Part shown: piece after piece, positions 1-11,745 of the stretch | How positions within the stretch are numbered: the stretch's first letter is position 1 | Layout: every line of letters starts with the position of its first letter | DNA from: Liolophura sinensis | Lineage: Eukaryota > Mollusca > Polyplacophora > Chitonida > Chitonidae | Assembly: GCF_032854445.1 (NCBI RefSeq) | Contig: NC_088295.1 | Span: 81,078,644 to 81,142,643, forward strand | DNA: 64,000 bases | Direction: 5' to 3' | Translations under genes and position numbers: made by a program | Notes under the pieces: model-generated | The model's input: the letters and a program-made list of their open reading frames with translations, nothing else | Told to the model about the DNA's origin: nothing | Databases searched by the model: none

Positions 1-2720
1 GTTGGTGAAAACAAAGGAATTGAGAAAATCAACGTCTAGAGGCATAAACTTAATTGACTATGCCATCGTAAGTCCAAATCTTTTTCATATGATTACAGAC
101 TCTGTGGGGCCTTGGATTTTAATGATCTACTGTCCGATGTACATTGTCCTACAACACTCACCTTACGAACTTCTGAACTAACCGAGGTCACCTAGTGGCG
201 ACACCCCCCTCCCCTCCTTTTTGTTTAAATGCGACAGAGCCAAGTGTAGACTTTATGTTGAAATATTGATCTCAATGTTGTTGACAGTATCTACCACACC
301 ACCTTAGAGCTGAGCAATCGTATAGATGACTTGGGGGTGACCAGAATAGATCTATGGAAATCAATCAAGTCGTAGATAATATCACGAACTGTCTGGTGAA
401 AAGCGCTGAGAAAACATTTGGTCGCAGGCGAGCGCATAAAAACAGTAACAGACGCTTCCATAAACCTTAGTTTGATGAACAGTGCTCAACAAAACGCAAA
501 GAAGTTCTGCAAAAAAGAGCTATATACCGCAAATACAAATCACCATAGAATGAATCAAATTAAAATACTCTAGCAAAGAATATAAGCAGCAACGGAAAAC
601 AAGTTACTTTATATATAGAGACAGATTCATTGACAGACTGAACAATTTAGAAGCTCATGACTGCTTATACTGCGGATTGCGAATGTACTTCTTGATCAGC
701 CAGTTAGTTACACAGAAATAGAGAATGCAGATAAGGCCATGAAAAACAACAAAACTGCTGGTCAGGACGAAGTTACTAGCCAATATATCAAAAACACGGC
801 TAGCATAATGATCCTCATCTATGACAGACTATTTAACCTGATCATGGATTCTATTCCTGAATCCTGGCCTCTCAGTAATATAAAGCCAATCTACAAAAAC
901 AAAGGCAACATTAAATACCTGGAAAATTATAGCGCTATTACTATACTTAGTTGCTTGGGCAAACTCTTCACAAGCATCATTAGTACGAGGCTTGGTGATT
1001 ATTATGAATGTATGGAGATACTAAATGAGTCAAACGGGATTCAGGAGAGGTTATGGGTGCATGGACAACCTTTTGGTATTGCATTATATTATTGAATACT
1101 ACCTGCGTACGAAAAAAAATGTATTGTTCACATGTAGATTTCTCAAAAGCAATGGATACTGCCTGGAGAGGAGGATTGTGGTTCAGACTACTGAATGAGG
1201 GATTCGGAGAGAAGTGTTTTGACTTGATAAGAAGTATGAATCAGGTTATTAAATCTTCTGTCATAACAAAAAAAACTCGAAATCTGAATTCTTCCGGAGT
1301 GAAGTCGGTGTAAGACAGGGACAGAATCTTTTGCCATTACTTTTTTCTCAGTACTTGAATGACCTAGAAGAGTTCATGATGCCTAACGATGTTGTATCTC
1401 GTCAATCTCATGACATGACAGTCCACCTTGAAGTGTATATATAACTATTTATTTTATTATATGCAGATGACACTATCATAATACCAGAAACTGAGAGCGG
1501 CCTTCAAAACGCCTTGGATGTTTTTGAAACTTGTTGTATTTTATGGGAATTAGATGTCAACACCAAGAAAACTAAGATCTTGATATTCTGCAAACGTTTG
1601 CCAAAAACTTTATTATCGTTTTAGTTCAATGGCTACGTCATTGAGATCGTCACGGAATATGTTTAAGTAGGCCACAGCAATAAAACACATAGGAACTTAT
1701 TCGGCAGCTAGAAAACACGTCTTTGTCTCAAGGCACAAAAGGTTTGTTTGGCCTCTATCGAAAATGTAAAAATCTATATTTATCTGTTGACATCCAGTTG
1801 AGACTTTTTGGCAAAATCATTATATCTATTACTCTGTATGGTTGTGAAATATGGGGCCTTGAAAAACTAAATGCAATTGGCATTCGTCCTTTTACTGACA
1901 ATGTTATAAACGTATACTGGGAGTGAAACGGTCAACTCCAAATTTTACAGTCTGTGGGGAACAAGGGGGTTTACCCTTTGTATATAAAACTGTACCTGAG
2001 AATAATCTGAGTTAAGGTCGTTAAGATAATCTGAGTTAAGATCATCAAGTGTAAAGAAACCAAGCTCGGAAACATTATATACAAATTTAATTACAATCAA
2101 AATCTATGACAGTCCATGGCTTAACAATATTAAATCAATTCTATACACAACTGGTCAAAACTTTATATGGAACTCACAAGCTGTAAACAGTGCAACCTGT
2201 CTCTTAAAAGCCCTGGAACACACAAAGATCAGTTCCTCCAGAAATGATTCAGTAATATTGAATCATCTTCCAAGGGAAGAATATATATTAAGATATACAA
2301 ACAGACTTCCGCCTTGAACAATATCTTCTGTCACTTAATGAAATCCACAGAAAAGCCCTTAGTAAATTTCAGACATCCAGTCACAGATTTCCGATCGAAA
2401 CAGGAAGATGGTCTAAAACTGACAGGTCACAGCGTCTCTATAAAGCTTGTAAAAAAGGTTGCACAGGTGATGAATATCACTTTCTGTTCGTCTATCCAAA
2501 ACTAAAGGATGTAAGAGTAAAATATAAAATTTGCCCTTATGTCTACTCAAAGCAAGCTGAATTAAAACTTCTTCTGCAATCTGAAGACTCGACCAGTCTA
2601 AAACGACTGTCCATAAAGGAAGAAACAAAGCTCGGAAACATTATATACAAATTTAATTACGATCAAGAAATGTATGACAGTCCATGGCTTAACAATGTTA
2701 AATCATTTCTTTTATATGTA
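1..2720 (+). mobile_element. Degenerate non-LTR (LINE) retrotransposon with reverse transcriptase remnants
   Basis: Conceptual translation across several frames gives a decayed LINE ORF2. The segment around bases 30-90 resembles the end of an endonuclease domain (INLIDYAIVSPN). Bases 739-1090 carry the reverse transcriptase start (KTAGQDEV, IKPIYKNKGN, ITILSCLGKLFTSI). Bases 1110-1270 continue in another frame with HVDFSKAMDTAWR, the first catalytic Asp region. Bases 1459-1600 hold the catalytic box LYADDTIII followed by VNTKKTKILIF. Bases 1795-1870 give DIQLRLFGKIIISITLYGCE, and 2311-2640 give the C-terminal region (GDEYHFLF). Frameshifts and stops in every segment mean it cannot be active. 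The family resembles jockey/CR1-like LINEs of invertebrates, but I cannot fix the clade. The 5' end lies outside the window. Confidence 0.85.
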
Positions 2721-3237
2721 AGTTTTAAATGGTGTTAAATGATTTAAATCAGTGCCAGCACTCAGCTTTCAGTACATCTGAGAGTACGTATAATTGCATT
2801 TTTATTTAGTTATATTAAGAACATTGTAAAGGTCGTAAACACATTAAAAAAAAACGTAACTAAACACTTACCGCCTCCAAATGTTCTCCTATATGTAACG
2901 CCTTAATTACAGTGGTAATTATATAATGTATCTTACATTCGTGACACATATTTAACGGAATGTATAACCTACATTCATGGTGTCTAACAGTAGGTCACAG
3001 ACACAATCCACATTAAGATGCCTTGAGCTAGGTATAGACGATTTCATAGTTTGACATCATTAAAGTAGTAAATTATACATAAACTTTGAGGACATAGATA
3101 TTATCAAAATAGAAAGTCAAGAAAAAGCTAAAAAAACCAAAAAAAAAAAAACGAAAACAAAACAGTTACTGGTGTTCATCAAGAAATAGAAAGCCAATAG
3201 GCCTACTATTGTTCAGCTTTTGCCCGTTCCCCAGTCA
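2721..3237. other. Intergenic; nothing recognised
   Basis: AT-rich spacer between the LINE remnant and the stop codon of gene A. It has an A-rich run near 3130-3160. The 3' UTR of gene A should lie here, but I see no clear polyadenylation signal. Confidence 0.5.
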
Positions 3238-6200
3238 TTAGTCATTCTGCCCCACCCCATCTCCACGCCCCGCCTCATTCGCCACGTGGTTATAGGTGGA
3301 AGATGTATCAATGCCACGTGTGCGTTTTGCATTTGGAATACTGAGATGATCATACACAGGATTAATCTGATCTCCAAGGAATGAAATGGCAGCGTCAGAG
3401 GTTGGTGTTTGGACATCAACACTTGTGGCAGAATAACCCATGCCATTTATTGCAGTTGTATTTAGGGGCGTCTTGTTGACTTTGGAATAAAGGTCGGAAA
3501 AGGAATCTCGCTGGTTTATATTCGATGCCTGTGTGTCTCCTTCCACGAGGTTAGCCGTCGTGCTACCCGCTGTCAGGTCAGGGGAGGTTACTGCGTATCT
3601 GTCATCGGTGTACTCTGTCTGATAGTCGAGACTGGACGACCTGTCTGTCCGACGTGATCCGCGAACCCTGAAAAGTTTTAGGAGAACACGTAGTATTACA
3701 CATCATCTTAACTGAACTGTAGAAACAAACATGCAAATAACAATGTCTCATTTCTTTTCGGATTCCAATTTATTGTTCTGTTCATTAGCGTTTACAAGGC
3801 CTTTCTCAAGAAATTTTCAATCATGGGACGGTCTTCCGGTTTGAACCAGTCGGAGATGGATTCGGTGAGCTTGCGACCTCACTGTTATACAGAAGGCGAA
3901 CTGCTGTTAAAAATATACGCAAAGTATAAACTAAAATAACAAGAAACATTTTATATATATTGACTGATAACAGATAAAAAATCCTAGACATGCCTGCAGA
4001 CGACGATCAGGACAATACCCACGACGAGGAGAATCCCAGCACTCACACCGACCCCAATATATACACCTGAAAAATGAGATATTAAAAATGTTCATTTTTA
4101 ATTAAGAGCCTATCACAATTAAGTTTCAGAAGGTTTTTCTTCTATCGCAGCCATTTCTACCGGAACAAAGTACTTTGAAATCTTTACTTTACACCACCTA
4201 AATTTGGAATGCTTGATTGGAAGAATAAAATTATAATCATTGATGGTGACCATAAACTATGGTGACTATAGACGATCAGATTTCGTTTTTGGTTTTCAGT
4301 GTGTTATACATTGCAAGTGTTTGCCTGTTCCTTGCTTAATTTCGCCGGATAACAATTACCAAATAAACTGTTTGAGTCAACCATGGCTGACAGCGTCCGT
4401 GACTGGGTTGTGCAGCTGACTTCAGGACCAGGGGTCGCTGTAGCTACTGAAACAAGCGTAACAAAAACAGCATCAGGTTGATGCGCACAGCGTTTAAAAT
4501 ACGTAGCATATTTTTGAAGATAAAATTTAGTCTCGGTTAAATTAAATACTCGTGTTCTGTTAGCTCTTTATGGCTGAAGTTACGTTTATGTCATCTTCAC
4601 ACAATGCAATAATTTGTCCAAGTTGTAGGCCTAAATACGGCAAGGAGAAATATCCTTTTTGGCTAAAGCAAAAAACGTATATGTAGGTAAAATGTCACCC
4701 TCCTCCTTTCATTAAAGCCCGTAGAAGGCTCGTAAGGCAATACATGATGTGGAATCCCCTTAAGTGGCAGTGTATTACCAGAAATCTAGCAGCGTTAACG
4801 GAACATAGCCGAATGTCATATGTCAATACAGTGAAGCTGAAAAACGTGTATTAAATTGTTAAATTCTATCAAGGTCACCAGTTTAGCACTCACCACGTGG
4901 GGGTTTTTTTTCACAAAGCCCATAAAGCCCTTTGGAAACAGTTTGAAAACAGTCTGTAGTTGCTAAACCAGTCTGGTTCCAGATCAAGCAGCCATCATCC
5001 AGTGAGGGTGTGAAGTTTACCCACAGTGAGGAAACGTTTGTTCCTAGTTTCGACAAAGAAACAAACTTAATTTAAGTAAGCCTAGCATAAAATATTGGTA
5101 TATTTAATAAATGGAGGGGAAAAAGTCACAAATAATCGTACCTTTATTTCAGGGAATAAGCACCAGTGTTTAAAGTATTTTTCACAAAAAAAAATATTCT
5201 TCTGATTTCTTGTATTATTGACATTTTGTGGAAATACTTTTACTTAATTGTAATTTTGATTCAAGAAGGTGAAAGCAAAATACCGTCAAGGAATCGCCAG
5301 TTGAGCCAAGACACTCCAATCCACACTTGTGTGTCATTTAATAGTTCAAATAGTTCTTGGCCTAGTAAATCCGATCCCCAGTCCTCCACTTTTTTCGCAA
5401 TCATCACCGGCAAATTCGAATGGAACCGTTTTATTGGAAGTCCATAAAAAGGTACCGCTATTACCATAAGGTACAGATCGTATCGCAGACATGTTGTCAG
5501 CTGCAGTGCATCACAAATGATTAAACATGAAACACATAATAACATCTGGTAAATTTTAATACATTATCCAGACCTGATGCAAATGTGAATGTTTCATTCA
5601 GAAGTCTGAATTACAGTTCAAGGTGGAAGTCATATATTGCTCATGTATACTATGCTTTTTTACAAATCTTGTTCTTTTAAATGTACCACAATAGTATGTT
5701 GTTATAAACTTCTAAACTCCAAAATTCATAAATTTATTGTTTATTCACCTATACTTACTAGACTGGCACAAGGCATGTAGCGTTCCATTGGATATGCGAA
5801 ATTCGATGGTAAAATTATTAGAGACAGTTAAAGTTTCGAAGCCGTTTCGATATTCGGTCATGTTTTTAGACCTCACTGCCAAAAAAAAAAAGCATGTTTA
5901 AGGCCGTATTCATGATTTTTTTCGTCTTATATATACGACGCCAATCAGGCTTATGGGAGAAGGAGTCCGAGGTACACGAAGTGAGCTAAACGCCCCTCCA
6001 GCTACCTGACAAAACTCCCAGGTTAAAGCTGCGGCGGTGTAGTAAATGCCTGTCAGCACTTTGGTCAGGAACCGATCACTTATATTGTAAGAACAATCCT
6101 GCAGACGAATGATCGAGCGAATTAAGAATGAACATTTGTAAAAGGTTTTTAATAATATTCCTTATTCATGCACATTACTTGCACATACAATTTATACATC

Positions 6201-8870
6201 GGTAAATAACATTTACATCCGGTGTAACCTGACTAAACGACAACTTACTACATTTATCAGGAAGATTTACACTGTGGAGAACACAATTTAGGGAACTATG
6301 TGTTTGCAATACATTTACAAGTGTACATTACTTACGGTTACCAGCAATTCCCGCAATTTATCTGAGAGGAATTCTCAAAAGTTATCAGTGACACAAGCAT
6401 TATGAGAAAATATTAAAACGTACTTGAGAACACATGTGTTTTATTCCCTTGTCCACTTGTCCAATTTAAAGGGTCCGTACAGCCCTCCAATTTCTTGTTC
6501 ACTTCACTGCTGCCAATGTTCGTACATACACAGTGAGTTTTCTACGATAAAATCGGAAAATACAGAAGAAAGTTTACGTTTCTGCCAGGTGTGTATACAC
6601 TCGTGATGGTTGTATCCTAACCATTTGTTTGTTTTCAATTTAAGGTTGTATTCGACATTGTCTCTACCACGGCGTCCTCGTGTACCAGCCATGGTTACCC
6701 CATCACCATGTTCCGACGACCCATAACCAGCATTTGTCAGTGAAGTTGTTTCAGGTGTGCGTTAGAATAAGGTTGTGCATGTGTTAGATAAAAAGAATGT
6801 ATGTGTATCAAACACAAACAGACAAAACTGATACAGAGTGTTTGTGTTTTCAGACTTCACTTTTTGTCTAGCGTGACCCCAGTAACCTTGACGTTATTCA
6901 AGATTCCGTATAAAATTTGCTCGTGATGGCAGTGATGTAAAGGGTTCGTATAGAGCAGCGCAGGCGCTGTGATGTGCATGGTGCGTGCGATGAGTTTTCT
7001 CCCAGTATAGATGTAATAGTATTTCAGCCAGCCAGTCAGAATCGAATACTAAATATGTGTGGTCGTAGTTTGTGCCTCGCTAGTGGAACTTCCTGCTGGG
7101 CTATTTGTGGCGGCCGTCATTGTACATGAGACATGTAATTCGGGCGCTAAATGTTGTTAAGTTTGCCATGAATTTGCTACCAACAGAAAACTTACTTAAT
7201 TAAGACTAAGATGAGGAAAGTTTTTTTTTGTGAAATCGGACAAATTTTATTGAAACTTAACAGAAAAGAGGTATGGCTTATGGTTTTGCGTGGCAGAAGC
7301 GTGAATTCTCAAGCTTGTTTACGCTCCGGAGCCACGCAAAAAATTCGTCCACGCCAGCCCGTATCCATTCAATGACTTATAATCATGAACTTGTATGTCT
7401 AACTTTGAACTGATCATCATTTAAGCCGATGTCGTTCACTCTTCTTCCGCAATCTGGGCTAGGCAACCACAACAAAATCCCATGAAATTCGCGTGAGTTT
7501 TTTTTTATTTTTTATTTACACGCGTACGAATCCAGACATGTGTAAAAAAAATCGCGTGTTTATGGGATTTTGATACGGTCGAGTTAGGGAGATAGGATGT
7601 GGACGCTATCGGCTTTCACATAGATATGGCATTCGAAATCGTCGGGTGTGGGAGTTTATATACAGACAACCTAGAAGACCTCATCTTCGCTGATTAAATT
7701 TCTGTGCCTTTCCTCATGGTGAACGTATGCAAATTATTCATTTCAAAAAGATAATTATTGTCTTTTCAATCAGTGCTGTTACATTTTCCTTGCTGATATC
7801 TTGGATAGCTTCTGTCAACGATTTTCAATGATAAAGTATGTGAAATTTCTGAAAGTTCAGATCGAAATGACTTTGAAATTAACAATAACAGGTAATATTG
7901 AACATGTTCACATGTAGGCTGGACATGATGCTTCTAGAAAAGGAGTTGCTGTCAAATTCCATACAATATATAAACATTCGCATATCTGCATGAAAAGGTT
8001 CAGACTTTAGAAATCATGATACAACTTTTCCACGCCAATAACCTGAAAATCTTCAGAGTTAATGGTGAACATGTTAGGGATTTTGCGCACTCCGATGATA
8101 GGATGAGAACAACATAACCCACGCTGATTGGGAGTTCGTGGGATATGTTCCGTTCCTTACCAGTGGGCATGCAGCATGCTAACAGTCAGCGAAAACCATC
8201 ACTGATGTAGACCTTTCTGAGAAAACTTCGTGTATGTCGTATATATGCCTTTCTTTTTCGTGGTTATGGATTTGTCGTGACTATGACAATCTAGATTTAT
8301 TTAATTTGTCACGTGTTTATACTGATGAAATCCATTAGCATTTGCATTTGGAAAGCTGAAATAACTGACAACTGACTTACATTCAAGAGTGCACGTTGGA
8401 AAAGGGAGCAGGACTGGAGACATTCGCTCAGGGTGGTATTTTCTCGGATATTTGCAGTGTGGTACGAATTGTTCACACACCCAGCCCATTGTCCGAAATA
8501 AAATGGTGAATTATCTGAAAATAGGAGTTATATAAATTTAGCCCTTAAAACTCAGAGAAACCACGTCTTTGGATACATCCAATAGCCTGAAGATAAAACC
8601 AAACCTATAATATCCATTGCGACGAAGATTATGTATACCCACCACTAATACCACAAAAATAATTTGTATTCTTGTTCTTACCTCTGCTCCACGCCCGAAA
8701 GGTGCGACCCCCGACCCAGACGTTCGTAATGTTTAGGTTTTCCGTCATGTCAGGTGTAAGTGAAGCCAAGGTTAAACCATCGGCGGCACAAGTCTCCTGA
8801 GCAACATTCCAGTTTTGAGTTGTGTTTTTTGTGATACACAGTCCATCAGGTGGGCCTCCTCTCCTACATT
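3238..8870 (-). CDS. Gene A: CTLD/WSC transmembrane receptor-like paralog, 5' end missing, probably damaged
   Basis: Multi-exon minus-strand gene, paralogous to B and C. Exons in transcript order: 8682-8870 half-CTLD (LCITKNTTQNWNVAQETC, then VWVGGRTFRAW); 8381-8514 first WSC exon (FYFGQWAGCVNN, LSECLQSC), 134 nt as in B and C; a shortened second WSC candidate near 8044-8123 (RGLCCSHP); 5759-5875, an unassigned exon present only here; 5284-5500 first lectin exon, frameshifted; 4894-5043 second lectin exon (CLIWNQTGLATTDC); 4360-4446 stalk (LSAMVDSNSLFG); 3994-4066 transmembrane exon, 73 nt (GVSAGILLVVGIVLIVV); 3238-3667 cytoplasmic tail, 142 residues then stop. The tail holds LDYQTEY, DLYSKV, PVYDHL and C-terminal SSTYNHV. 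The transmembrane exon has an AG|GC donor; phase and length fit only if this GC-AG intron is used. No signal-peptide exon was found upstream. The role is inferred to be a cell-surface receptor. It may be a pseudogene, since the lectin exon frame is broken. Confidence 0.7.
5284..5500 (-). pseudogene. Gene A first C-type-lectin exon with internal frameshift
   Basis: The first half reads in the phase expected from B and C (PYGNSGTFLWTSNKT, then GDDCEKSGG). The second half reads only in another frame (DWGSDLLGQELF, then VWIGVSWLNWRFLDG). The segment that should hold the residues equivalent to LVKL (B) or LAKL (C) is deleted at the junction. The exon is 217 nt, against 228 nt in B and 225 nt in C, so 217 breaks the phase. 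In the entry phase a TGA follows shortly after the break. Entered at phase 0 it stays open but loses the conserved cysteine. Either the gene is inactivated or the assembly has an indel. Confidence 0.7.
5759..5875 (-). CDS. Unassigned phase 1-1 exon specific to gene A
   Basis: A 117-nt segment bounded by a polypyrimidine tract plus CAG and a TCTA|GTAAGT donor. It is open in phase 1 at both ends, so it could be spliced in or out without changing frame. It encodes RSKNMTEYRNGFETLTVSN, then a hydrophobic and polar alternating stretch, and ends HALCQS. It has no counterpart in B or C. The alternating pattern suggests a beta hairpin, but I do not recognise a family. Confidence 0.4.
5940..6105 (-). 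pseudogene. Possible relic of another lectin exon
   Basis: After a CAG the minus strand reads DCSYNISDRF, then TGIYYTAAALTWEFCQVAGG. The YYT..LTW...C...GG pattern recalls the start of a C-type lectin fold, but the W-to-C spacing is too short, no WIG motif follows, and the phase does not join its neighbours. Weak call. Confidence 0.2.
6872..6975 (+). repeat. Dispersed repeat, copy 1 (inverted partner at 11209-11311)
   Basis: Shares GTGACCCCAGTAACCT, AAAATTTGCT, GGCAGTGATGTAAAG and a GCGCAGGCGCTGT-like block with the reverse complement of 11209-11311. It is an uncharacterised interspersed element, diverged between the copies. Confidence 0.5.
8044..8123 (-). pseudogene. Candidate shortened second WSC exon of gene A
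   Basis: After an AG at 8124-8125 the sequence reads RGLCCSHPIIG then VRKIPNMF. The equivalent exons begin RGQCAC in gene C and TSLCGC in gene B, and continue to C(L/T)DP and, in B, LKKVP. About ten residues between the CxC and the later Cys are missing here. The 3' end has only a weak donor (CAG|GTTATT), and its phase does not fit the next exon. I read it as a decayed or altered exon. Confidence 0.35.
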
Positions 8871-9523
8871 CTTTAGCATGAACATAAAATATTCAGCGCT
8901 TAAATACCATAAATAAATATCTGACAGTGCCAGGAACAGGGTTAAGATTAAAGTGGATAGCAGCTTTCTGGTGTCGCCCTTCGTTATGCAGTTTAACATC
9001 ATAAATTAGAAAAGGTGTTCTAATTTCATTTTCTACACAAGAATATGGACTTGTAGAGCGAGATATAGAGCGATTACGACTTATTTTACAAACAGTTGAA
9101 TGTAGGCGACTGGATAAAAGAAATAGACTATAGTACCTAGCTGTCGTCAGTGCTGTCACCAGTCTATAATCAGAACAGGGTTTCCAGCTGTGGACAAACT
9201 ATAGCCCTTCGGCAAAACGTAAGTGTGCAAACTCTGAGCTACTGCTGCATAGGATGCCTTAGGAAGTACCTAGTGGATTCGGAGGCTATATCCGGGTTCT
9301 GTCCGTTTCTTTCACTAAGAACCTGACCACTCTCATACAATCCAGATATCCTCGAGTAGAACGTAAAGGGTAAAGCAAATAAAACAATCATGGTGGAAAT
9401 GAGCAATCCATCACCTGATGTCGCGCGCGATTTGGTTGTTCATTTGAGCCGTATGTCTCCATCCGGCGAGCCTATATGGGCGATATGTTAATTGCCCATG
9501 GGCTAACAACCTGTGTAGGTGTG

Positions 9524-9612
9524 TATACATACATACATACATACATGCATACATGCATGCATGCATACATACATACATACATACATACATACATACATAC
9601 ATACATACATAC
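9524..9612. repeat. (CATA)n microsatellite with CATG variants
   Basis: Near-perfect tetranucleotide array with a few CATGCATG interruptions. It produces meaningless open frames on the minus strand. Confidence 0.95.
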
Positions 9613-10090
9613 CGTTTGTCACAACGTTGTCTACAACGTTTGAACACAGGGAATACATTGTCAGCGTAGCGAGAAGAAAATAATCCATCTCTAAGGTAAG
9701 CAGGTAGATGTCCCTCTGTGGCACAGACCTCTTCCTTAAGACATTTACACCATCTAGGCGCTACTGTTAGAAGGAAGCAGCATAGGGTATGCTGATTTTG
9801 GGTGTCGTTTTAAATAGCTTTTAGGACGCATTTTCACAGTGCAATTCACAAAATTCAGTCATGCTGGATGTATTGTTGGAGAAGATAGATGGGAGACAAG
9901 GAAGTGGTTCGTACGGTGGTCTGTTCATACCATAATGAACCGCAAGGACATAATAGTATAACCAAAATATTGGAACCAAATTCACGGTAAGGTATCATGT
10001 GGTATCACCGGAAATATGACCGAAATAATGTTGAAAACGACGTTATATCCAAAATAAACAAATACGTAAAAAATTCATTCTACATACTCT

Positions 10091-10212
10091 AATTGGGATG
10101 TGGGTTTCTCCCAGGCTGTGCCCGGTTTCCTCCTACCACATCATGCTGGTCGCCGTTGTATTATTGAAATATTCTTGAGTACGGTGTAAACTACCAATCA
10201 AATAAATAAATA
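10091..10212 (+). mobile_element. tRNA-derived SINE, 3' part
   Basis: Carries the family's 3' body and tail: GTGGGTTTCTCCCAGG, TGCCCGGTTTCCTCC, TATTCTTGAGTACGGTG and a terminal AAATAAATAAAT. The tRNA-like head is missing. Confidence 0.8.
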
Positions 10213-11208
10213 TTATTATAAGATGGTTTACATATTCAGACATTGACAGATGTACACTTCAGATGACTTAGGGAATGAGTGTATGTCAAAGATAAGGACA
10301 TGTTTCAGTTGTAAAGGTCAGTGAAACTTTTCTTAGTGGACACAAACAGGACCGAGGCCGAGCTCTACGTCAGGGGAGTCAATTTAGCTGGTGATAAAAA
10401 GTTGCATTAGCTATTGTACTAAGTTTGTTTAAGTGGGATGTGTAATAGTGCATGTATAGTGCCTTGGATTAGGCTAGGGTGTATGAGTTCCATGATAAAG
10501 TTAACACTGGTAAAAATGATAGGGATTAAACATGTACTGTATTAGGCTTAACCGCCTTCCATACCTACAGGCTCTGTTCAGAAGAAACCTTTTCAGTCTA
10601 GCCATATACTTTTCGCAAAAGTTCGCAAAGTTCTCAGGTTGGCCAATCCAGAAAATACTGTGCCAGTTGTAGGATAAATGGAGTGGATTTATTTCAATGT
10701 ATACACTGGAAACCAGAATACATATACCGGTACCTACAATCGGGTACGTTTGTGTCAGCCCTCAACCACGTCAAACAGAATGTGCCCTTCAGGCCATACA
10801 CTGAAATGTTCTTGCAGGGCCCATACAGTATCCTGAAGAGAGGGGTAGTGGGGGGGGGGGGGGGGAATTGTGGTGCAGACTTCTCCGTATAATGAAAGAG
10901 TCTATCCATCTATATACTTCTTGTCATAAAAGTTGGCCTGCATGACGGTCTTCTTTGAAAGTGCATATTGTTAATCTGTATTATAAAATCCAGGTCATCC
11001 TTTGTCCCGCGTTGAAGTTTCAGCTATTCTAAACGTTTCTGTTTCCTGTGAATACCTTTAGCTTGTCCTTCTGGTTTTCACCCTAAGCGTTCATGCATTT
11101 ACCGCAGTCGTTTACCCTTAACATAGACTGCCTGCACACGATATGACGGCCAGGTTAACGAAACAACTGAGTCGTACCTTGGGCCTCGCTTAACGTTTAT
11201 CATACTCC

Positions 11209-11311
11209 TTACAGCGCATGCGCCGCTCTCCTCATTTGCTTTACATCACTGCCACCACCAGCAAATTTTGTACAGAAATCTTTAACAACGCCGAGGTCAC
11301 TGGGGTCATGG
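11209..11311 (-). repeat. Dispersed repeat, copy 2 (inverted)
   Basis: Reverse complement matches 6872-6975 in the same block order, with scattered substitutions and small gaps. Confidence 0.5.
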
Positions 11312-11682
11312 TTAGTATGAAAGTTTATGGTAACACATAGAGAAGACCTAATTCAACATATACGCTTGAGAGGTAGTTCTGACAGAGACCTGTTAAGGCG
11401 GAATCGTCACAAATTCGTTGCTAACACCAAAACAACAAAAACCATCTGAAAAAACCCTCACATTTATGGCAATAGATTTAAGTTATTGAAATACTCACAA
11501 GCACTTGAGACTTGTCTTCTGTTAACTATAGAACTAAAACTAAGCATAAAAATCACTTGATGTCACGTGTTTGTTTATAGTGTTAATATATGGACAATAC
11601 GCGGATATAGTCTGCGATATGAATCTGAATACTATGTTATTATCATTAAATAAGTAACTACCTTACTAATAATGACAACATA

Positions 11683-11745
11683 ATGCTGGGCGCGGTCTTA
11701 TAAGTGGAATATTCTTGAGTACGGCGCAAAACACCAAACAAATGT
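11683..11745 (+). mobile_element. SINE 3' tail fragment
   Basis: Short fragment of the same SINE: AATGCTGGGCGCGG, GTGGAATATTCTTGAGTACG and AAAACACCAAACAAAT. Confidence 0.6.

Noticed and set aside
8772-9002. Hydrophobic minus-strand frame (LLSTLILTLFLALSDIY) as signal peptide of gene A
   Set aside because: It would need a donor of the wrong phase and an intron of only a few tens of bases before the half-CTLD exon; it may be an overlap by chance.
9411-9724. Open frames over the CATA microsatellite
   Set aside because: Simple-sequence artefact (repeated YVCMYVCM).
11490-11560. Minus-strand ATG with a phase-1 GTGAGT donor as first exon of gene A
   Set aside because: The splice site fits, but MLSFSSIVNRRQ has no hydrophobic core. 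A frame with FLCLVLVL exists but has a stop. Not enough to call.
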